This document shows positions 57,783-64,000 of a stretch of 64,000 nt of DNA, in pieces. The notes below the pieces were generated by a model, which searched no databases, was not told the DNA's origin, and saw only the letters and a program-made list of their open reading frames with translations. Position 1 is the first letter of the stretch. Each line of letters opens with the position of its first letter. Source of the DNA: Myxococcales bacterium (GTDB lineage Bacteria; Myxococcota_A; Polyangia; Nannocystales; Nannocystaceae); NCBI GenBank assembly GCA_020633295.1, contig JACKDW010000003.1, forward strand, positions 496,001 through 560,000, read 5' to 3'. Position numbers and translations under genes: made by a program.

Positions 57783-59441
57783 TTACGCGGGCGCTCCAGA
57801 CCGACGTAATTCCGGGCGCGCCGGGATCGCCCGCGCGGGCCGCAGGGTGACGGCCGCGTGGAACTCCGGCAGCTGCGGCCGGGTCGGGCGGTACACGAGC
57901 TCGCGCGCCAGCGTCGCGAGCACCAAGATCGCCTCCATGCGCGCGAAGTGATTCCCGATGCACACCCGCGGGCCGCCGCCGAAGGGGAAGAACGCGAAGC
58001 GGGGGAGCGACGCCTCGAGGTCCCCGAGCCAGCGTTCGGGGCGGAAGCGCAGCGGCTCGGCGAACCACCGGGGGTCGCGGTGGTTGAGCCACGGCGCGAG
58101 GAAGATCTGCGCGCCGCGAGGGATCGTGTAGCCGGCGACGACGCAGTCCTCGAGCGTCTCGCGGCCGATACACCACGCGGGCGGGTACAGGCGCAGCGAC
58201 TCGTTGACCAGCGCGGCGGTGTAGGGGAGCCGCGGCAGATCCTCAACGCCGGGGCGCCCGTCGAGCGCGTCGAGCTCGGCGCGCAGCCGCGGGAGCACGC
58301 CGGGCGTGCGCGCGACGTGCCACCACGCGTAGGTCAGCGTCAGCGCCGTGGTCTCGTGACCGGCGATGAACATGGTGATGCTCTCGTCGCGCAGCTGCTG
58401 GGGTGACATCGCCGCGCCGTCGTCGTCGCGGGCGGCGAGCAGGCGCGACAGCAGGTCGTCGCCGCCGGGCGCGGCGCGGCGCTGCTCGATCAGCGAGTCG
58501 AGCGCGTCGTACAGCTGCTGACGGGCCTCGAGCAGGTCCCGCGGGAGCGGGACGCGGTCGCCGAACAGCACGCGCAGCAGCCCGAAGATCCCGGTGTTGT
58601 AGCGCGCCATGATCGTCTCGACGGACTCCGAGACCACGCGCGCGAGCCGGTCGTCGGCGTCGAGCTCGATGCCGAACAGCGTCGCGGAGACGATCCGCAG
58701 CGTCAGGTCCATCATGTCTTCATGGACATCTCGATCGCCGCGCCCGAGCTCGCCGCGCACGCGCGCGAGGAACCGCGTCGACGCGCGCGTCATCGCGTCG
58801 GCGTAGACCTCGACGTGGCGCCGCGAGAGCAGCGGCGCCGCCAACCGACGAGCGCGTCGCCAGCGCTCGCCCTCGCTGATCAGCAGCCCGCGCCCGAGCA
58901 CGGTGCTCAGCTCGCGCGTCGCCATGTCCTTGCGCAGCGCGCCGCCGGAGCGCACGAGGAGCTGCTCGATCGCGGCCGGGTCGGTGAACACGTAGCAAGG
59001 GACCGCGCCCATGACGAAGCTGAACGCGTCGCCGTGCTCACGCGCGCAGGCTTCGAAGAACTCCGTGGGCCTCGCGAGCAGCGCCCGCGCGATCCTGACC
59101 GGACCGCGAGGACCCGGCGGGCGGCGCAGGCGGAGCAGGCGGGCGGCGCGTCGCGCTGGCTCGAGGAGGCGGCGCGCCCCTTCGCTCGCCGCGGTCAGCC
59201 CGGCCATTGTCGTCACGCCCGACCTCTTCGCGTTCGACCTCTTCGCGTTCGACCTCTTCGCGTTCGGCCTCTTCGCGTTCGACCTCTTCGCGTCCGAGAT
59301 CTTCGCGTCCGAGATCTTCGCGTCCGAGATCTTCGCGTCCGACCGCTTCGCGTCCGAGCTCTTCGCGTCCGACATGTTCCCGGTCGAGCATGCCCTCTCG
59401 GGCGCCTCGACGTCCAACCCCGCGTCGACCGGACGCGTCAC
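57783..59441 (-). CDS. Cytochrome P450 with N-terminal SDAK pentapeptide-repeat extension
   Basis: 552 residues from GTG 59441, whose GTGA overlaps the upstream methyltransferase-MBL stop. Residues about 20-78 consist of ten 5-residue units of the type (I/R)S(D/N)AK. The catalytic domain begins at MAGLTAASEG (ATG 59207 is the alternative start, giving 474 residues, a usual P450 length). P450 motifs are FIAGHETTALT (I helix), ESLRLYPP (ExxR) and FGGGPRVCIGNHFARME (heme Cys). The substrate is unknown; long-chain fatty acid or terpene hydroxylation is possible. No signal peptide or membrane anchor is seen, so it is soluble. Confidence 0.85.
   Translation of the reverse strand: MTRPVDAGLDVEAPERACSTGNMSDAKSSDAKRSDAKISDAKISDAKISDAKRSNAKRPNAKRSNAKRSNAKRSGVTTMAGLTAASEGARRLLEPARRAARLLRLRRPPGPRGPVRIARALLARPTEFFEACAREHGDAFSFVMGAVPCYVFTDPAAIEQLLVRSGGALRKDMATRELSTVLGRGLLISEGERWRRARRLAAPLLSRRHVEVYADAMTRASTRFLARVRGELGRGDRDVHEDMMDLTLRIVSATLFGIELDADDRLARVVSESVETIMARYNTGIFGLLRVLFGDRVPLPRDLLEARQQLYDALDSLIEQRRAAPGGDDLLSRLLAARDDDGAAMSPQQLRDESITMFIAGHETTALTLTYAWWHVARTPGVLPRLRAELDALDGRPGVEDLPRLPYTAALVNESLRLYPPAWCIGRETLEDCVVAGYTIPRGAQIFLAPWLNHRDPRWFAEPLRFRPERWLGDLEASLPRFAFFPFGGGPRVCIGNHFARMEAILVLATLARELVYRPTRPQLPEFHAAVTLRPARAIPARPELRRSGAPA
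59221..59370 (-). repeat. 15-bp coding tandem repeat, ten copies
   Basis: Ten units starting at 59221 in exact 15-bp phase (GACCTCTTCGCGTTC, with later GAGATCTTCGCGTCC variants). On the minus strand they code for SDAK/SNAK units in the P450 N-terminus. Mutations are at fixed positions only, which points to recent expansion. Confidence 0.9.
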
Positions 59442-60967
59442 ACCTCCAGGCGATCGCCGAGCGTGAACGCCTGGAATTGACCGGGGAGGGCGCGCTCGAC
59501 CTCCGCGATGCCCTGCTTGGTGGTGCAGTGCATCGGCGAGATCCGCCTCGGGCCGCGCCGCGTCAGGTAGGCGAGCAGCTCCTGCTTGCGCGCTGCGGTG
59601 GTCGGCACCGTGAAGTGCAGGCCCCCGATCAGCCAGCCGAGCTCCTCCTCACCCGCGGCCTGGTCGATGAGCCACTCGAGCGGGGCGTGGGAGCAGCCGA
59701 CCAGCACGGTCACGCCGCGATCGTCGACGCGCAGCGAGAGCGCGTGCTCGTCGACCACGAGCGGTCGCCGGGGGAACGCCGTCTGCTTCGACCCCGTCGT
59801 CTGGATGCCGTCGACGAGGGTGGTCGGCGCCGGGCAGAAGCGCACGTCCGCGCCCTCGGGGAGGCGCAGCGAGATGGCCCCCTTCAGGGGATCGTAGGGC
59901 TGGCTCAGGGGCGGCGCGTAGATCGGGATCGAGCGGCCGATCCAGCGGAGCAGCTGCGGCAGCGCGGCGCTGTGATCGAAGTGCCAGTGCGAGATGAAGA
60001 TGGCGTCGAGCGCCCGGAGATCCACGCCGGCCGCCGCGGCGTTGCGGCGCAGGTTCTTCCAGCTCGACGACGTGTCGTAGAGCAGCCGGTAGGGCGCCCC
60101 CTCGGCGGTCGTCGCCTCGATGTACAGGGACAGGCCGACGAGCGGCGGGAGCGCGCGACCGAGGACCTTGCCGGAGAGCGCGCCGTCGGACTCGCTCATC
60201 TCCACCAGCGCGGTGACGCTGGCGCGCCGCAGCGCCTTCGACACTGGCGTCCGCCGCAGGTGCGTGAACTGGAGCGGCTGCTCGAAGCGCCAGCCTCCCT
60301 CGCACCGGATCCCCGCGCTCTCGAAGCGCGCCCGCCAGGCGTCGGCGCCAGCCGCGATCGCCTCGCGCCTGTCTGGGTTGATCCGGAGCACGCGCTCACG
60401 GAACGCGTCAAACGAGGGGAGGGTCACCTCGTTGACGAGCTCGTCGCGCGCGACCGCCTCGAAACCTCCCGAGCGCACCGCAGCCTCGAGCTCCTCCTGG
60501 GCGCGGGCGCGGACCTCCGTCTCGTCGTGGATCGGCGCGAGCATCTCCTGAAAGGGGCCGCGCGCGATCGGCTCGAGGACCAGCAGGTCTCCGCCGCGCC
60601 TGAGCACCCTGGCCGCCTCCCGCAGCGCGGCGCCCTGGGACGCGACCGGCACGTGGTGGAGGCTGTTGGAGTAGACGATCACGTCGACGCTCTCATCCGC
60701 GAAGGGCAGCGCCTCGCCGACCCCCTGGACGAAGCGGAGGTTCGCTACCTCGGCGCCCTGTTGGGCGAGCACGAGCATCTCGGTGTTGCACTCGACGCCG
60801 ACCACCTCGGCCGCGAAGTCAGCCAGGAAGCGGGAGAGCGCCCCCTCCCCGCAGCCGATGTCGAGCACTCGCTTGCCGCGGAGCTCGACGGCCTCCGTGA
60901 GCAGCGCGCTCGGATCGCGGCGCTGAGGCGCGGGCGACGGGGACTGGGAGGTCGTGGACGAGGTCAT
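59438..60967 (-). CDS. Fusion of SAM-dependent methyltransferase and MBL-fold metallohydrolase
   Basis: 509 residues. The N-terminal half is a class I methyltransferase: VLDIGCGEGALSRFL (motif I), VGVECNTEML (acidic ribose ligand), IVYSNSLHHVP (motif IV region) and VLRRGGDLLVLEP. The C-terminal half (about 245-509) is an MBL protein with ISHWHFDHSAAL (HxHxDH), GCSHAPLEW and PMHCTT, similar to RFA-P-synthase-like MBL hydrolases. A TAGTGT hexamer lies 9 nt before ATG 60967. It is the first gene of a two-gene operon with the P450 (4-nt overlap). The three activities suggest one metabolic task, perhaps modification of a secondary metabolite, but no core biosynthetic gene is present. Confidence 0.85.
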   Translation of the reverse strand: MTSSTTSQSPSPAPQRRDPSALLTEAVELRGKRVLDIGCGEGALSRFLADFAAEVVGVECNTEMLVLAQQGAEVANLRFVQGVGEALPFADESVDVIVYSNSLHHVPVASQGAALREAARVLRRGGDLLVLEPIARGPFQEMLAPIHDETEVRARAQEELEAAVRSGGFEAVARDELVNEVTLPSFDAFRERVLRINPDRREAIAAGADAWRARFESAGIRCEGGWRFEQPLQFTHLRRTPVSKALRRASVTALVEMSESDGALSGKVLGRALPPLVGLSLYIEATTAEGAPYRLLYDTSSSWKNLRRNAAAAGVDLRALDAIFISHWHFDHSAALPQLLRWIGRSIPIYAPPLSQPYDPLKGAISLRLPEGADVRFCPAPTTLVDGIQTTGSKQTAFPRRPLVVDEHALSLRVDDRGVTVLVGCSHAPLEWLIDQAAGEEELGWLIGGLHFTVPTTAARKQELLAYLTRRGPRRISPMHCTTKQGIAEVERALPGQFQAFTLGDRLEV

Positions 60968-61282
60968 CGCCGCGGGACACTAGCACGTTGGGCGCGACGT
61001 GCCTCGGGCGCGCGGACCGACCGGCGCACGACCTGGTCCGATCAACAGGTACGCGCGAAGTCATCGCGCGGCGCTCGTGCAGGTCGCGGTCGAAGAAGGG
61101 CGGCTCGCGCCGGCGGCTTCGTCGCGCGCTCCAGCCCCGAGACCACTCGCGCACACGCGGCGCGCTCCGCCGTCGTCGTCGCGCCGACGATCTCGAGCCG
61201 CTGCGCCCCCGCGGGCCCCGGCTCCGGCTGCACCCCGTCGAGCACCACTCCGCTCGAGAGTTCATTCGCTCGACGGCGAGGC
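60968..61282. other. Spacer of 315 nt, possible short minus-strand frame
   Basis: A minus-strand frame at 61042-61248 has a protein-like composition (VVLDGVQPEPGPAGAQ, LEIVGATTTAERAACAR), but no ribosome-binding site, promoter or family was found. It may be a gene remnant. The rest holds only the hexamer at 60977. Confidence 0.35.
60977..60982 (-). promoter_or_regulatory. TAGTGT -10-like hexamer before the fusion gene at 60967
   Basis: On the minus strand TAGTGT ends 9 nt before ATG 60967. Confidence 0.3.
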
Positions 61283-61591
61283 TCATCGACGTCCGCAGTT
61301 GCGCTCGGCCCAGCGCGCGAGCTGCATCAGGATCGCGCCGAGCTCGCGGCCGGCGTCGGTGAGCGCGTAGCCCCCCTCCTCGCGCGTGACCACGTCGAGC
61401 TCGCGCAGCTCGGCGAGCCGCGCGTTCAGGACGCTGGGGCTGATGTCGTCGGCGGCGGCGCGCAGCGCCCGAAAGCTCAGCGGGCCGTCGCGCAGCTCCC
61501 AGAGGATCCGCAGCGACCAGCGACGTCCGAGCGTCGTCAGCACCGTCATCATCGGCCGCCGCGTCGCGTTCTTGCCGTGCGCTCGCGCCAT
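61283..61591 (-). CDS. HxlR-family transcriptional regulator
   Basis: 102 residues from ATG 61591 (ATG 61615 would add eight residues). The winged helix-turn-helix is read from TTLGRRWSLRILWELRDGPLSFRALRAA, SPSVLNARLAELRELDVVTRE and YALTDAGRELGAIL, a complete HxlR core. Members often sense quinones, aldehydes or reactive chlorine through Cys; here only the C-terminal NCGRR contains a Cys. It is divergent from the CMD gene, and the spacer has two copies of GCTAC-N7-GTAGC that probably form its operators. Confidence 0.9.
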   Translation of the reverse strand: MARAHGKNATRRPMMTVLTTLGRRWSLRILWELRDGPLSFRALRAAADDISPSVLNARLAELRELDVVTREEGGYALTDAGRELGAILMQLARWAERNCGRR

Positions 61592-61628
61592 GGTCTCGGC
61601 ACGAGTCTGCACCATCGCGCGCTTGAGC

Positions 61629-61645
61629 GCTACGAAAATAGTAGC
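61629..61645 (+). promoter_or_regulatory. Operator-like GCTAC-N7-GTAGC, copy 1
   Basis: The 17-bp inverted repeat with a GAAAATA spacer overlaps TACTAT (minus strand, 61643-61638), a possible -10 of the HxlR gene. Confidence 0.6.
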
Positions 61646-61661
61646 ACGCCATCGGGTCGGT

Positions 61662-61678
61662 GCTACAAATTCCGTAGC
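61662..61678 (+). promoter_or_regulatory. Operator-like GCTAC-N7-GTAGC, copy 2
   Basis: Identical arms with an AAATTCC spacer, centre 33 bp (three helical turns) from copy 1. It contains TACAAA, a possible -10 of the CMD gene. GTAGCAC (61641) and GTGCTAC (61660) between them form a further, larger inverted repeat. Confidence 0.6.
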
Positions 61679-61702
61679 AACCCATCTCCAGGAGAGCTCA
61701 CC

Positions 61703-62266
61703 GTGGCCCGTGTTCCCCCCGTCGACCCGCCCTACAGCGACGAGGTGCTCGCCTCGTTCCGCAAGCTGATGCCCCCGGGCATGGAGCCGCTGCGCCTGTT
61801 CCGAACCCTCGCGCACAACCCCCGGGTGCTGCGACGAATTCAGCGCGGGGGCTTGCTCGACCCGGGCTCGATCTCGACGCGGCTCCGCGAGCTGGTCATC
61901 CTCCGCACCTGCGCGCGCTGCCGCGCGGACTACGAGTGGGGCGTTCACGCGGCCCTGTTCGCGGGGCCAGCTGGATTCAGCGAGCGCGAGCTCGCGGCGC
62001 TCGCCCAGGCGGAGTCGCCGGTCGACACCTTCACGGCGGACGAGGACCGCCTCGCGCTCCGGCTCGCCGACGCGCTCCACGAGCGCGCGCGGATCGACGA
62101 CGCGCTGTGGCGAGCGCTGACGGGCGCCTTCGACAGCGCGCAGCTGCTCGAGCTCGTGACCCTCGCCGGCCTCTACCACGCCGTCTCGTTCATCGTGAAC
62201 GTCACGGGCGTCGAGGACGAGCCGTGGTCGCTGTCGCCGGCGCGCGCGGTCGCCGGCGGCGGTTAG
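61703..62266 (+). CDS. Carboxymuconolactone decarboxylase (AhpD-like) family protein
   Basis: 187 residues from GTG 61703, with AGGAGAG 6 nt upstream. The core is LRELVILRTCARCRADYEWGVHAALF, which includes CARC (CxxC) and Glu/His residues for the AhpD-type active site. DALHERARIDDALWRAL and LVTLAGLYHAVSFIVN complete the helical fold. This is the canonical Cys/Cys form, in contrast to the candidate Sec form at 24988. Function: probably a thiol-dependent peroxidase or a decarboxylase-like reaction. It is controlled by the divergent HxlR protein through the shared operators (inference). Confidence 0.88.
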   Translation: MARVPPVDPPYSDEVLASFRKLMPPGMEPLRLFRTLAHNPRVLRRIQRGGLLDPGSISTRLRELVILRTCARCRADYEWGVHAALFAGPAGFSERELAALAQAESPVDTFTADEDRLALRLADALHERARIDDALWRALTGAFDSAQLLELVTLAGLYHAVSFIVNVTGVEDEPWSLSPARAVAGGG

Positions 62267-62315
62267 CGCCGCGCGGCGAGGAGGTCGAACCTCTCATCGA
62301 GGCGGCGCTCGTTCA

Positions 62316-62804
62316 CTACCCCAAACCTGTCGCGGCGCGCCAGCGCTGGAGGAAGGCCGCGACGCCTTCGGGGTCGCTGCCCCCGTAGCCGAGCCGGAGC
62401 GCCGCGGCTGTCGCTTGGTTCAGGGCCGTGGCCGCGCGCTCCTCCCCGTCTGGCCAGCGGCACACCCTGAGCAGGTTGTACGCCGCGTAGAGCGCGAGCT
62501 CGGCGTCCTCGGGCAGCTCCCAGTCGTCATCCTGAAGCGCGACCACCGGCTCGGAGATCTCGGTGAACAGCCGCTCGACGACCGCTGCGGGCGGGATGCC
62601 GCCCGACGACTCGACCGCCTCGACGACGCGTCGCGGGAGCTGGCGATCGATGGTGTGCTGCATGCCCACCACCGAGTCGATGTAGACCTCGTGGAACGCG
62701 CCGCGCTCAAAGGCGGGCAAGGCCTCTCGCACGGCCCAGGCGACGGCGCGCGCGCGGTCATCGGGCGACGCGCGAACGAGCAGCTCCGCGGGGCTATCGG
62801 CCAC
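62316..62804 (-). CDS. Hypothetical acidic helical protein
   Basis: 162 residues from GTG 62804. Acidic and helical: DDRARAVAWAVREALPAFERGAF, HTIDRQLPRRVVEAVE and ELALYAAYNLLRVCRWPDGEE. YNLLR and acidic surface are seen in some immunity-type proteins, but no toxin gene is adjacent, so this is not a call. It is convergent with the CMD gene, 49 nt apart. Confidence 0.5.
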   Translation of the reverse strand: MADSPAELLVRASPDDRARAVAWAVREALPAFERGAFHEVYIDSVVGMQHTIDRQLPRRVVEAVESSGGIPPAAVVERLFTEISEPVVALQDDDWELPEDAELALYAAYNLLRVCRWPDGEERAATALNQATAAALRLGYGGSDPEGVAAFLQRWRAATGLG

Positions 62805-62926
62805 GACGAAGTCTACCGTGCGTCGGCCCCCCGCGCTCGGTCATCACCGCGCGCGCGACCAGCCGCAAGACAGCGTCGTCGCTGACGCGGCGCAGGGACG
62901 TGTCGTGATACAGTGGCGCGAGGTTG

Positions 62927-64000
62927 ATGCGCCGCGATCTCCCGCCGCTCGTCTGGGCGCTGCTCCTGCTCGCGGACGCGCTCGTCGGCTGTGGCCAGCC
63001 CGCGACGAGCACGACCGACGGTGACGACCCCGGGACGACGACGAGCGGGCCCACGACGGCTCAGACCTCGTCTGCGGTCGGCACCGGCGCTGAGACGCTC
63101 GCCACGACGACCGGCGAGCCGACGCAGCCGCCGATGTTCCCCGTCGATCCGTGCCGGCTGGAGGTCGGCGTCGGCGGCGGGATCGGGCTCGGGTTTCCTC
63201 GCCCGCTCGATCGCCTGCGCGCCACGGGCAGCGTGCGCGTCGTCGTGCTGTTCGCCGAGTTCCCCGACGTCAGCGCGTCCATGACCCCTGCGCAGGCCTT
63301 CGAGCTCCTCTCGCCGACCGCCGTCGACTTCATCGCCGACACCTCGTACGGCGCCCTTGCGCTCGCGCTCGACCCCCACCTCGAGTGGCTGCCGATGAGT
63401 CAGCCCTCGACGGAGTACGCGAGCGCGATCCAGGCCTTCGCGTCCCACCGCGACTGGCTGCAGGAGGCCATCTCGCTCGCCGATCCGAGCGTCGACTTCT
63501 CCGACGCCGAGCTCGTGCTGCTGATCGCCGCGCCCAACGCCGACGCGATCGCGTACGGCCCCACGTGGATCGGCTTCGACGGACCGGGCGGCGCGCTCGA
63601 GGCCGACGGCGCCGCGATCAAGAACGGCATCACCTCGGGCGCCGATCTGCTGAGCTGGGGCGGGCTGTGGCTCGACCACGAGCTCGGTCACTCGCTCGGC
63701 CTCGTGGACTCCTACTCGTTCATCGAGCCGACCGGGTTCACGCGCCCGTTCAGCCTCATGGACCTCATCTCCAGCGACGCCCCGGAGTACTTCGCGTACG
63801 AGCGCTGGCTGCTCGGGTGGCTCGACGACGCTCGCGTCGCGTGCCTGCCCGAGTCGACGACGGTGCGCCTCTCGCCGATCGAGCGCGACGAGGGCCTCGC
63901 TGCGGTCATGGTGCCCCTGGCCGCGACCCGGAGCCTCGTCGTCGAGAGCCGGCGCGCGATCGGCTGGGATCAGGCGCTGTCGCGCGAAGGCGCCGTCGTC
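62927..64000 (+). CDS. M6/immune-inhibitor-A-like metalloprotease lipoprotein (partial, C-terminus outside window)
   Basis: 358 residues are visible from ATG 62927 and the gene continues past the right edge. The signal MRRDLPPLVWALLLLADALVGCGQ ends in a lipobox. A Thr-rich spacer follows to about residue 65. The peptidase part contains VRVVVLFAEFPDV, SYGALALALDPHLEWLP and WLDHELGHSLGLVDSY, with HEXXH at His251-Glu252-His255. Together with the Trp/Asp-rich region, this matches M6-type or immune inhibitor A-like secreted proteases. TACAGT lies 12 nt upstream. Location: cell surface or outer membrane. Confidence 0.8.
   Translation, partial: MRRDLPPLVWALLLLADALVGCGQPATSTTDGDDPGTTTSGPTTAQTSSAVGTGAETLATTTGEPTQPPMFPVDPCRLEVGVGGGIGLGFPRPLDRLRATGSVRVVVLFAEFPDVSASMTPAQAFELLSPTAVDFIADTSYGALALALDPHLEWLPMSQPSTEYASAIQAFASHRDWLQEAISLADPSVDFSDAELVLLIAAPNADAIAYGPTWIGFDGPGGALEADGAAIKNGITSGADLLSWGGLWLDHELGHSLGLVDSYSFIEPTGFTRPFSLMDLISSDAPEYFAYERWLLGWLDDARVACLPESTTVRLSPIERDEGLAAVMVPLAATRSLVVESRRAIGWDQALSREGAVV

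Noticed and set aside
59221..59370. 15-bp repeat as a CRISPR array
   Set aside because: There are no spacers, the units are contiguous, and they code for SDAK units in frame with a P450.
61042..61248. 68-residue minus-strand frame between the fusion gene and HxlR
   Set aside because: Composition looks protein-like, but no start signal or family match was seen; kept only as a note in the spacer entry.
62316..62804. Acidic helical protein as an immunity protein of a toxin-antitoxin pair
   Set aside because: No toxin gene is adjacent on either side and the resemblance is only compositional.

Overview
The window is a very GC-rich (roughly 70% or more) bacterial chromosome segment that fits a myxobacterium, most likely of the Nannocystaceae/Polyangia. 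Pointers are MYXO-CTERM-like tails (Gly/Cys, one hydrophobic helix, Arg cluster), Ser/Thr kinases with TPR arrays or a receiver domain, many lipoproteins with Thr/Pro/Ser-rich spacers, and a tandem pair of proteins with a CGHC-type cysteine domain. No tRNA, rRNA, IS element, phage or CRISPR array was found. The genus is an inference.

Layout. 0-2.4 kb (minus): a partial nucleotidyltransferase-like gene and an overlapping pair, a peptidase-S51-like protein and a Fes-like esterase. 2.4-17 kb (plus): a polytopic membrane protein, a secreted HEXXH protease, two tandem ATP-grasp paralogues, an imelysin lipoprotein, two tandem CGHC-domain proteins, a beta-propeller-like exported protein and an ACE-like M2 peptidase. 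17-24.6 kb: a small membrane protein and a CrtI/retinol-saturase-like oxidoreductase (minus), then a PATAN-kinase-receiver hybrid and a kinase-TM-TPR protein (plus). 24.5-34.4 kb (minus): cell-surface proteins, an AhpD-family gene with an in-frame UGA, an EEP nuclease/phosphatase, and a MurE-like ligase coupled to an uncharacterised protein. 34.7-42.5 kb (plus): a tight seven-gene operon (SGNH hydrolase, SDR, LLM-type flavin enzyme, asparaginase II, aldehyde dehydrogenase, extradiol dioxygenase beta subunit, alpha subunit fused to RidA) resembling the 2-aminophenol/2-aminomuconate route. 42.5-64 kb: lipoproteins, a giant CheB-CheR-PAS-kinase-receiver protein, a CheA-like kinase operon, a phosphodiesterase fused to a Vps62-like module, a methyltransferase-MBL fusion overlapping a P450, an HxlR/CMD divergon, and a partial M6-like protease.

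The strongest unusual item is 24988-25545 (minus): the second Cys of the AhpD CxxC motif is a TGA, followed at 18 nt by a GGU apical loop on a 6-bp stem. This is a candidate selenoprotein. Other items of interest are the fused dioxygenase-RidA protein, the recurrent promoter-like hexamer 5-9 nt before the start codon of many first genes (leaderless transcripts), paired palindromic operators in the HxlR/CMD divergon, and a probable double frameshift at the end of the TPR kinase. Genes within operons often overlap by exactly 4 nt (ATGA, GTGA or TTGA), which was used to choose several start codons. All family assignments come from reading motifs; no database search was run.
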